A stretch of DNA of 5,208 nucleotides from Eggerthellaceae bacterium. GTDB taxonomy: Bacteria > Actinomycetota > Coriobacteriia > Coriobacteriales > Eggerthellaceae. Positions 1 through 5,208 of the stretch are shown here, in pieces. The notes below the pieces were generated by a model that made no database searches, had not been told where the DNA came from, and was given only the letters and a program-made list of their open reading frames with translations. Where the stretch lies: assembly GCA_017559045.1 (NCBI GenBank), contig JAFYTB010000213.1, forward strand, positions 1-5,208, in the 5' to 3' direction. How positions within the stretch are numbered: the first letter of the stretch is position 1; each line of letters opens with the position of its first letter. Both the position numbers and the translations under genes were made by a program.

Positions 1-1486
1 CAAGAGCAGCCGCGACGCGGAACATATTCGCATCCTTAAGCGCTGGCGAAATCACCTGCACTCCCACGGGAAGCCCCGTCTGGGAACCAAGCCCCACGGG
101 AAGGCTCATGGCGCCGTTGCCAGCAATGTTGACGGAGACGGTAAACATGTCCGAAAGATGCATCTCGCCGGGATCGGTTACCTCACCGAACTTGAACGCA
201 GTTCGTGGCGTCACGGGTGCGACGATCGCATCAACCTTACCAAAAGCACGCTCGTAATCTTCCTTGACCAAGGATCGAGCGCGATTTGCCGCACGAAGGT
301 AGTCCTCGCTTTTGCCGCAAGACAGCAAATAGGCGCCAAGCAGAACGCGCCTTCTTGCCTCCAAACCCAAGCCGGCTACACGATAGCCCGCATCGAGCCC
401 CGCTGCGCCGAACGCATCGAGCCCCGCGCCATCGAGCGCACCGCTAGCCGCACCGCTAGCCGCCTCCTCGCAACCCTCGAGTCGCCTCGGATCAAAACCC
501 GCCAAGTTCGCAAAGGCTCGACACGGACCCAACACGTAATAGGCGTTCATAGCCAAATCAACATGGGGAAGCTCGACCTCGACCACATGGGCGCCCATAT
601 CGCCAAGTTCCTTCAGCGCAGCCAAAACAGCCCGACGCACTTCGTCCGTCAAGCCAGCCGCCTCAATAAACGAAGGAACAATGCCGATACGCATTCCCTT
701 AACGCCCTGCTCGAGAGCTGCAGCGAAATTAACAGCGCATCCCGCGCTTCCGCCGGCACCTTCCACGCGACCACCCGAAAGCACATTCAAAGCCCAGGCG
801 GCATCCTCGACACAGCGAGCAAAAGGTCCAGCCTGGTCGAGCGAAGTCGCAAAAGCCATGATTCCATCACTCGAGATCGTGCCATACGAAGGCTTCACGG
901 CCACCGTTCCGCAGAAAGCGCCAGGCTGCCTGATCGACCCACCCGCATCGGAGCCCAGAGAAATAGTTGCCAAACCTGCAGCAACCGAAGCAGCGCTTCC
1001 GCCAGAAGAGCCGCCTGGCACGCGAGAAAGATCCCACGGATTGCGCGTCAAACCGAATGCCGAAGTCTCAGTCGAGCTGCCGAAAGCGAACTCATCCATG
1101 TTCAGCTTTCCAAGCGGAATGCAGCCGGCATCCAACATGCGCTGCACGCAATCGGCCGTAGACGAAGGACGATAAGCCTCAAGCACCGAGGAGCCGCACG
1201 TGGTGCGCGTTCCCGCAAGATTCATGTTGTCCTTGAAGGCCACGGGAACACCCGCCAAGGGGCCCATCTCCTCAAAACGGCCCGACGCCACCGCATCGTC
1301 AATGCGCGCAGCCGCCGAACGAGCCATCTCGGGCGTCAGCTCAAGATAAGCATGTACCTGGGAGTCCATAGCCTCGATTCGAGCCAGCGAAGCCTCGGCA
1401 ACCTCGACCGCGCTGAAAGAACCCTGCGCAATGCCCTCGTGGATATCTCGGGCAGTCATCTCGAAAAAGGAAGTCGCATTCGTCAT
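1..1486 (-). CDS. gatA: GatA: Glu-tRNA(Gln)/Asp-tRNA(Asn) amidotransferase subunit A (C-terminus cut by window edge)
   Basis: Amidase-signature subunit of cytosolic GatCAB: it hydrolyses glutamine and supplies ammonia to GatB for amidation of Glu-tRNA(Gln)/Asp-tRNA(Asn). I translated 495 residues from ATG 1486 with no stop; the family is usually about 485-500 long, so only a few C-terminal residues should be missing. The catalytic triad is visible as K85 (GVPVAFKDN), cis-Ser S160 (PGGSSGGSAAS) and nucleophile S184 (GSDAGGSIRQP). Its spacing matches S. aureus K79/S154/S178 as I remember it. R379 and D446 sit where the glutamine-anchoring R358/D425 should be. Oddities: the usual DSTS motif after 'LNVLSG' (about residues 236-250) and the NLARYDGVRYG-like motif (about 322-340) are replaced. 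A repetitive Ala/Gly/Ser/Asp tract (about 340-367) gives a net gain near 15 residues. The start overlaps the gatC stop as ATGA, so translation is probably coupled. Another amidase is unlikely given the gatC neighbour. Confidence 0.95.
   Translation of the reverse strand, partial: MTNATSFFEMTARDIHEGIAQGSFSAVEVAEASLARIEAMDSQVHAYLELTPEMARSAAARIDDAVASGRFEEMGPLAGVPVAFKDNMNLAGTRTTCGSSVLEAYRPSSTADCVQRMLDAGCIPLGKLNMDEFAFGSSTETSAFGLTRNPWDLSRVPGGSSGGSAASVAAGLATISLGSDAGGSIRQPGAFCGTVAVKPSYGTISSDGIMAFATSLDQAGPFARCVEDAAWALNVLSGGRVEGAGGSAGCAVNFAAALEQGVKGMRIGIVPSFIEAAGLTDEVRRAVLAALKELGDMGAHVVEVELPHVDLAMNAYYVLGPCRAFANLAGFDPRRLEGCEEAASGAASGALDGAGLDAFGAAGLDAGYRVAGLGLEARRRVLLGAYLLSCGKSEDYLRAANRARSLVKEDYERAFGKVDAIVAPVTPRTAFKFGEVTDPGEMHLSDMFTVSVNIAGNGAMSLPVGLGSQTGLPVGVQVISPALKDANMFRVAAAL
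389..427. repeat. gatA: Direct 15-base repeat inside gatA
   Basis: CGCATCGAGCCCCGC occurs at 389-403 and again at 413-427, a period of 24 bases or 8 codons. On the coding strand both copies encode AGLDA. The repeat lies in the GatA tract that is longer than usual for the family, and its in-frame period fits growth by slippage or duplication. Confidence 0.8.
438..463. repeat. gatA: 12-base tandem repeat inside gatA
   Basis: GCACCGCTAGCC occurs at 438-449 and immediately again at 450-461, with two further matching bases. On the coding strand it gives the repeated peptide AASGAASG (residues 342-349). Each unit contains the palindrome GCTAGC. The 12-base unit keeps the reading frame. Confidence 0.85.
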
Positions 1487-1728
1487 AAGGAAGCAACCTC
1501 CTCCATATCCGAACCGCCCAAGCATGCGTCGCTCAAGCCAACTCCTCGAGAAGCATCCTCCAGCTCCGCGTCGTCGTCCAAGCCCGCGCCAAATTCAAGA
1601 AGGGGCTCAAGCCCCGCAATAAGGTCATTCAGCTCGGCGGTCATCGGCCCAAGCTCGTCATCCGACAGGCAAACCCGCGCCCGCTGAGCAAGCTCGAGCA
1701 CCTCGCGCTCATTCAAATAAGAAGACAC
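1483..1728 (-). CDS. gatC: GatC: Glu-tRNA(Gln)/Asp-tRNA(Asn) amidotransferase subunit C, short
   Basis: Small subunit that wraps around GatA and GatB and stabilises the GatCAB complex. The N-terminal half fits the family: L-N-E-R-E-V-L-E-L-A-Q-R-A-R-V at residues 5-19, then LSDDEL (21-26) and a helix up to about residue 45. I chose GTG 1728 (81 aa) because AGGGAGGG lies 8 bases upstream and the family homology begins just after it. An in-frame GTG at 1749 would add seven residues, but it has no ribosome binding site and would lie almost on the predicted transcription start. The family is usually about 95 aa, with a tail containing an REDEV-like motif. Here residues 46-81 are acidic, Gly/Ser-rich and lack that motif. 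I translated the other forward frames of this stretch and found no sign of a frameshift. The stop TGA overlaps the gatA start. Confidence 0.88.
   Translation of the reverse strand: MSSYLNEREVLELAQRARVCLSDDELGPMTAELNDLIAGLEPLLEFGAGLDDDAELEDASRGVGLSDACLGGSDMEEVASL
1497..1504 (-). promoter_or_regulatory. gatA ribosome binding site
   Basis: On the minus strand this reads GGAGGAGG, about 10 bases before the gatA ATG at 1486 and inside the last codons of gatC. It supports ATG 1486 as the gatA start and reinitiation or coupling through the ATGA overlap. Confidence 0.8.
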
Positions 1729-1736
1729 CGGGCCTT

Positions 1737-1744
1737 CCCTCCCT
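1737..1744 (-). promoter_or_regulatory. gatC ribosome binding site that decides the GTG start
   Basis: On the minus strand this reads AGGGAGGG, 8 bases upstream of GTG 1728. It lies downstream of the alternative in-frame GTG at 1749, so it can only serve the 1728 start. Confidence 0.75.
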
Positions 1745-1763
1745 CGCACCTAAAACTCGACCC

Positions 1764-1792
1764 ATGATACGACAACTATCCAAGCGCACCAA
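1764..1792 (-). promoter_or_regulatory. Predicted sigma70-type promoter for gatCA
   Basis: Read on the minus strand, a -35-like TTGGTG (1792-1787) is followed after exactly 17 bases by the -10-like TATCAT (1769-1764), five of six matching the consensus. Transcription would begin near 1757, giving a leader of about 30 bases before GTG 1728. The -35 match is only three of six, so this is a plausible prediction rather than a certain call. Confidence 0.5.
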
Positions 1793-1796
1793 AGCT

Positions 1797-1817
1797 CTTG
1801 ATACAATGCAGTTCAAG
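1797..1817. promoter_or_regulatory. Short inverted repeat over the exporter promoter, possible operator
   Basis: CTTGA (1797-1801) and TCAAG (1813-1817) are perfect 5-base inverted arms separated by 11 bases. The centre is near 1807, so the repeat covers the predicted -10 element and the start site, a common position for a repressor site. Five-base arms can arise by chance and no regulator gene is in the window, so an operator role is inference. Confidence 0.25.
1799..1807 (+). promoter_or_regulatory. Predicted extended -10 promoter for the exporter operon
   Basis: TG-A-TACAAT is an extended -10 element: TG at 1799-1800 and TACAAT at 1802-1807, five of six matching TATAAT. No convincing -35 hexamer lies 16-18 bases upstream, which is tolerated by extended -10 promoters. 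Transcription would start near 1814, about 27 bases before ATG 1841. It faces away from the gatC promoter, and the two share the short intergenic region. Confidence 0.5.
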
Positions 1818-1822
1818 CATCT

Positions 1823-1832
1823 GGAAAGAAAG
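1823..1832 (+). promoter_or_regulatory. Weak ribosome binding site for exporter subunit 1
   Basis: The purine run GGAAAGAAAG ends 8 bases before ATG 1841. It is a poorer match to the anti-Shine-Dalgarno sequence than the site of the downstream subunit. No in-frame alternative start with a better site is visible immediately upstream. Confidence 0.45.
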
Positions 1833-1840
1833 AACCACCC

Positions 1841-3682
1841 ATGTGGAAGCACTTTAAACGGTATATTCCCGTCGCCTTGCTGGCTTCTTTCTTCATGCTC
1901 GGAGACGCTGGCGCCGACCTCCTCCAACCCCTTCTTCTTGAGAAAATCGTCGACGGAGGAATCCTCGGCAATCAGGGCGCAGGCAACCTTTCCTACGTCA
2001 TCACAATCGGCGGCCTCATGGCTCTCGTCGCCATCATGGGAGGCGTAGCCGGATCGCTCTGCAACCTCTGCACGCAGATCGCCTCGCAGAAGACCGGCAA
2101 CCTCATTCGTCAGGAATGCTTCCAGAAAATCATGGGGCTTCCCATCGCGCAGGTTGACGAACTGGGCGCCGCAACCCTCATAACGCGACTCACCAACGAC
2201 ATCTCCCAAATTCAGGGACTTCTTTCCATGTTCATGCGCATGATGGTGCGCATGTCGCTGTTCGTGGTCGGCAGCATTTCCCTGCTGTTCAGCCTCGATC
2301 CACGCTTTGGCATCGTCGCGCTCATCGCCTGCCCCATCATGGCGCTCATCGTCGCCGCCTGCCTGCGCATGAGCAATCCCCTGTTCGAGCGCCTGCAAAC
2401 GCGCATCGACATCATCAACGCCATCATGCAGGAAGACATCGACGGCTTTAAGACCATCAAGGCCTTCGTGCGTGAAGCCCACGAGAAGCAGCGCTTCGGC
2501 AAGGCGAACGACGATCTGGCCAAAACCCAGCTCTCCACGCTGCTCATCTTCGCGCTCATGAGCCCCTCGGTCAGCGCGGTTGCCTACATCGCCATCGCAT
2601 GCATGCTCGCCGTCGGCAATCACGACGTGATGGCAGGAAGCATCGAGCCCGGAGCCGTCATGGCAGCGCTTTCCTATGCGCTCTTGCTGCTTCAGGGAAC
2701 CATGATGATCGTCCTTCTTTCGCAGGGCATTTCCCGCGGACTCGTCTCGTGGAAGCGCGTTCGCGAGCTCCTCGAACTTGAGCCGAGCCAGATCGACGGC
2801 ACCGCAACCGAAGGCGTCAACACGAACGGCGCAACAGCCGCTGCCAATGCTGCCGCTGCCACCGCTAGCGCCGCCGCAACAGCCAACGCCACCGCCGCTG
2901 CCGCTAGCACCAATCCCCCCGCCGCCATCGAGTTCAAAGACGTCTTCTTCTCCTACCCCACATCGCGACGCCCCGTCCTCAAGGACATCAACCTCACCAT
3001 TCACGCCGGCGAAACCGTCGCCATCATGGGAGCAACCGGATGCGGCAAGACCGCACTCGCAAGCCTCATCCCCCGCTTCCACGACGCAAACGAAGGCACG
3101 GTCCTCGTCGACGGCCTCGACGTGCGCAGCTGGAAGGGCGAAGCACTCAGAGCGAAGGTGGCGTTCGCCTTCCAGAAGGCGGAACTCTTCAACGCAAGCG
3201 TGCATGAGAACATCGCCTGGGGCGCCCCCGACGCATCGCGCGAAGACGTCGAGCAAGCAGCCCGCATCGCGCAGGCTGACGAGTTCATCCAGAAGATGGA
3301 GCGCACCTACGACGAGACCATCTCCGAACGAGGCGCCAACCTCTCGGGCGGACAGCGTCAGCGCATCGCCCTTTCGCGCATCGCCCTCTCGCCCGCAGAC
3401 ATCATCGTTCTCGACGACGCCACCAGCGCGCTCGACATCAAAACGGAAGCCAATTTCCACGCCGCGCTTGCCCAAGCAAAGCCCGAGGCAACCATCGTCA
3501 TCGTCGCGCAGCGCATTGCCACCGCACTTCTTGCCGACCGCATCGTCGTCATGGAGCGTGGCCGTATCGTCGGCACGGGCACCCACGAGCAGCTCATCGA
3601 AAACTGCCCGATCTACCAGGACATCTATCACTCCCAGATCGACGCTCAAGTCGAAACCGAGGGGGTGACGAACCTTGGGTAG
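1841..3682 (+). CDS. Heterodimeric ABC exporter subunit 1 (degenerate-site subunit, TM287/BmrC-like)
   Basis: Half-transporter of 613 aa with an N-terminal membrane domain and a C-terminal ATPase; it exports an unknown substrate, possibly drugs, lipids or peptides. Six likely membrane helices lie near residues 8-30, 52-76, 130-152, 156-175, 235-257 and 271-297. The ATPase shows A-loop Y372, Walker A GATGCGKT (397-404), Q-loop Q445, signature LSGGQ (501-505), Walker B IIVLDD (521-526) and D-loop SALD (529-532). The catalytic glutamate is Asp (D526) and the switch histidine is Gln (Q557 in VAQRIAT). Both changes are known from the degenerate-site subunit of heterodimeric exporters, and the C-terminus (ALLADRIVV...GTHEQL) resembles TM287. 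An Ala/Thr/Asn-rich tract (about 320-362) lengthens the linker before the ATPase. It heads an operon with subunit 2, which it overlaps by 8 bases. The subfamily is clear; the substrate is not. Confidence 0.95.
   Translation: MWKHFKRYIPVALLASFFMLGDAGADLLQPLLLEKIVDGGILGNQGAGNLSYVITIGGLMALVAIMGGVAGSLCNLCTQIASQKTGNLIRQECFQKIMGLPIAQVDELGAATLITRLTNDISQIQGLLSMFMRMMVRMSLFVVGSISLLFSLDPRFGIVALIACPIMALIVAACLRMSNPLFERLQTRIDIINAIMQEDIDGFKTIKAFVREAHEKQRFGKANDDLAKTQLSTLLIFALMSPSVSAVAYIAIACMLAVGNHDVMAGSIEPGAVMAALSYALLLLQGTMMIVLLSQGISRGLVSWKRVRELLELEPSQIDGTATEGVNTNGATAAANAAAATASAAATANATAAAASTNPPAAIEFKDVFFSYPTSRRPVLKDINLTIHAGETVAIMGATGCGKTALASLIPRFHDANEGTVLVDGLDVRSWKGEALRAKVAFAFQKAELFNASVHENIAWGAPDASREDVEQAARIAQADEFIQKMERTYDETISERGANLSGGQRQRIALSRIALSPADIIVLDDATSALDIKTEANFHAALAQAKPEATIVIVAQRIATALLADRIVVMERGRIVGTGTHEQLIENCPIYQDIYHSQIDAQVETEGVTNLG
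2831..2920. repeat. Low-complexity Ala-rich tract encoding the subunit 1 linker
   Basis: This segment consists almost only of GCN, ACN, AAY and AGC codons, giving an Ala/Thr/Asn/Ser-rich linker with Ala runs of up to four residues between the membrane and ATPase domains. GCAACAGCC starts at 2831 and at 2876, 45 bases apart, suggesting two worn copies of a 15-codon unit. GCTAGC occurs at 2864-2869 and 2903-2908. Confidence 0.75.
3659..3668 (+). promoter_or_regulatory. Strong ribosome binding site for exporter subunit 2
   Basis: GAGGGGGTGA closely matches the AGGAGGTGA consensus and ends 6 bases before TTG 3675. It lies within the last codons of subunit 1 and decides the choice of the TTG start. 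Confidence 0.75.
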
Positions 3683-5208
3683 AAGAGAAACCGAAGACCG
3701 CTACGACCCCCATGCATCCCGAAGGCGCTACGCAAACCTTCAGGCAGAATACGCCAACGACATCTGGGGAACGACCAAGCGCATCTTCTCCTACCTCCTC
3801 AACGAGAAGGCCCTCGTCGCTGCGGTGATTTGCGTCATCGTCGTCGGCACGGCTGCAACCGTCTGCGCGCCCATTGCCCAAAGCGACGCCATCGACATCA
3901 TTGCCGGCGAATCCGACGGCATCTTTGCCAAAGCGCTTATCGCCATGCTCGCCGCCTACCTCATCGGCTGCATCTGCACGCTGCTGCAGGGCTTCATCTG
4001 CGCGCACCTTGGCACGCGAATCATCCGTCTTATCCGCGCCGAGCTGTTCTGCAAGGTCATAGACCTTTCCGTGCCCTACCACGACAATCATCCGCGCGGC
4101 GACACCATGAGCCGCATGACAAACGACGTGGACAACATCTCGTCCGCAATATCCCAAGCGCTCCCCACGCTGATATCCGGCGTGCTCACCATCACGGGCA
4201 CCGCGCTGGCCATGCTCGCTCTTTGCTGGCAGCTTGCGCTTCTTTCCTACATCACCGTGGCGCTCACCATCATCTCCACCAAGCTCATCAGCAAGCAGGT
4301 CCGCAAGCATTCGAGAGCCCGCCAGGCCTCGATGGGTAAAGTCGGCAGCCTTGTCGAAGAAGCGATGACGGGCTTCCGCACCATCGTGTCGTGCAACAGG
4401 CAGGCTCGCATGACCGAGGACTTCTTCAAGTCGTCCGACCAGCTCACCGACAGCAGTATTAAGACCCTCGCCTTCAGCGGAATCATGGGTCCCATCTCCT
4501 CATCCGTTGCCAACATCGGCTACGCAATCGTCGCAACCGCGGGCGGCATCTTCGCCCTCAATGGCATCGTCACCGTCGGTGTCATCTCGGCATTCATCGT
4601 GTACCTGCGACAGTTCAGCCGACCGATTAACGAAGTCGCCCAGCTGTATTGCCAGCTCCAGACCGCTATCGCCGGCGCAGAGCGCGTGTTCGCCGTAACG
4701 GATGAAGCCCCCGAAAGCAACGAGGGCGTCGAGCATCCGCGTTTCGAGAACCCCACCATTCGCTTTGAGGACGTCACCTTCTCGTACGTGGAAGGAAAGC
4801 CCGTCCTCAAGGACTTCAGCCTCGACATCAGACCGGGCAAGAAGATCGCACTCGTCGGAGCAACGGGCAGCGGAAAGACAACCGTCGCCAGCCTCATCCT
4901 GCGCTTCTACGACGTCGACAGCGGGCGCATCCTCATCGACGGCTGCGATATCCGCGACATCTCTCGTTCGAGTCTGCGCAAACGCATCGCAGCTGTTCTG
5001 CAGGACACTTCGCTGTTCACCGCGAGCATGCGAGAGAATCTCCTGTCTGCCAACGAAAACGCGACGGAGGAGCAGCTGAACGAGGCCATTCAGGCGAGCT
5101 TGCTCGATGAGGTCATCGATCGCCTTCCCCAAGGTCTCGACACGCAGCTTTCTCCGAACCGAAACGCGATGCTCAGCCACGGCCAGCAGCAGCTCATCGC
5201 CATCGCCC
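3675..5208 (+). CDS. Heterodimeric ABC exporter subunit 2 (TM288-like; C-terminus cut by window edge)
   Basis: Partner half-transporter; 511 residues are visible and about 85-100 should lie beyond the edge. TTG 3675 was chosen because the frame is closed by a TGA at 3666, a strong ribosome binding site precedes it, and the next in-frame ATG (M91) would remove the first membrane helix. A basic, charged N-terminus of about 40 residues precedes likely membrane helices near 46-68, 86-109, 160-183, 186-203, 270-295 and 298-316. The membrane domain has the family pattern HPRGDTMSRMTNDVDNI. The ATPase shows A-loop Y371, Walker A GATGSGKT (395-402), Q-loop Q443 and a non-canonical signature LSHGQ (500-504); TM288 has LSQGQ there, as I recall. 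The X-loop before the signature is also divergent. Walker B and the H-loop are outside the window; I expect a canonical Glu and His. It overlaps subunit 1 by 8 bases, so translation is probably coupled and the subunits matched in amount. Confidence 0.94.
   Translation, partial: MGRRETEDRYDPHASRRRYANLQAEYANDIWGTTKRIFSYLLNEKALVAAVICVIVVGTAATVCAPIAQSDAIDIIAGESDGIFAKALIAMLAAYLIGCICTLLQGFICAHLGTRIIRLIRAELFCKVIDLSVPYHDNHPRGDTMSRMTNDVDNISSAISQALPTLISGVLTITGTALAMLALCWQLALLSYITVALTIISTKLISKQVRKHSRARQASMGKVGSLVEEAMTGFRTIVSCNRQARMTEDFFKSSDQLTDSSIKTLAFSGIMGPISSSVANIGYAIVATAGGIFALNGIVTVGVISAFIVYLRQFSRPINEVAQLYCQLQTAIAGAERVFAVTDEAPESNEGVEHPRFENPTIRFEDVTFSYVEGKPVLKDFSLDIRPGKKIALVGATGSGKTTVASLILRFYDVDSGRILIDGCDIRDISRSSLRKRIAAVLQDTSLFTASMRENLLSANENATEEQLNEAIQASLLDEVIDRLPQGLDTQLSPNRNAMLSHGQQQLIAIA

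Noticed and set aside
158..1687. Long open frame (509 codons) on the plus strand opposite gatA and gatC
   Set aside because: It is antisense to a clearly recognised gatA/gatC pair, its product is a Ser/Arg-rich low-information protein with no family motif, and no ribosome binding site was noted. It arises from the base composition.
1729..1840. Riboswitch or T-box leader upstream of gatC or the exporter
   Set aside because: The predicted leaders are only about 27-30 bases, too short for any such element, and no T-box or aptamer motif is visible.
3038..3061. Cysteine within Walker A (GATGCGKT) of subunit 1 as a redox switch
   Set aside because: Cys at this position is common in ABC ATPases, for example importer ATPases with GPSGCGKST, so it gives no special signal.
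1709..3649. Very long open frame (646 codons) on the minus strand opposite exporter subunit 1
   Set aside because: It mirrors the C-ending codons of the exporter gene, giving a Gly/Asp/Glu/Val-rich product without recognisable domains. The plus-strand gene has all ABC motifs.
2778..3668. Plus-strand +1-frame open frame (296 codons) inside subunit 1
   Set aside because: Pro/Ser/Arg-rich shadow of the ATPase-coding region; no start signal or homology recognised.
3683..3720. Possible terminator or gap between the two exporter genes
   Set aside because: The genes overlap and the frame of subunit 2 continues straight through; no hairpin with a T-run is present.
3594..5180. Minus-strand open frames of 238 and 226 codons opposite exporter subunit 2
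   Set aside because: Same composition effect; the plus-strand frame encodes a well-conserved ABC half-transporter over the entire stretch.

Overview
This is bacterial chromosomal DNA of fairly high GC content carrying two divergent transcription units. The left unit, on the minus strand, is gatC-gatA, which encodes two subunits of the tRNA-dependent amidotransferase GatCAB. The right unit, on the plus strand, is a pair of overlapping half-transporter genes encoding the two subunits of a heterodimeric type IV ABC exporter of the TM287/TM288 (BmrCD, LmrCD) kind. The frequent GTG and TTG starts, strong Shine-Dalgarno sequences, Ala-rich proteins and many cysteines suggest a high-GC Gram-positive, possibly anaerobic bacterium. 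A member of the Coriobacteriia is my best guess, but this rests on general impression and not on a recognised sequence.

Layout: positions 1-1486 (minus) hold gatA, missing only its last few residues at the left edge. Positions 1483-1728 (minus) hold a short gatC that overlaps gatA by the four bases ATGA. Positions 1729-1840 are a 112-bp divergent intergenic region with a plausible promoter in each direction and a small inverted repeat over the exporter start site. Positions 1841-3682 (plus) hold the first exporter subunit, with a degenerate ATPase site. Positions 3675-5208 (plus) hold the second subunit, which starts at a TTG eight bases inside its neighbour and is cut by the right edge just after its signature motif. 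No gene-free stretch exceeds 300 bases, and I see no RNA gene, CRISPR array, insertion sequence or clear terminator.

Function: GatCAB converts misacylated Glu-tRNA(Gln) and/or Asp-tRNA(Asn) to Gln-tRNA(Gln)/Asn-tRNA(Asn); gatB is expected beyond the left edge. The two exporter subunits should form one transporter. The deviant residues (Asp for the catalytic Glu and Gln for the switch His in subunit 1, LSHGQ for LSGGQ in subunit 2) all fall on the same composite ATP site, so one site should be catalytically weak and the other active. The substrate cannot be read from the sequence.

The unusual features are modest. Repetitive Ala/Gly/Ser/Thr-rich expansions occur in two neighbouring, unrelated proteins (GatA and exporter subunit 1). 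GatA has lost some family motifs although all its catalytic residues remain, and GatC has an atypical acidic tail. The plus strand also stays C-rich across both gene orientations. I do not see evidence of an undescribed system.
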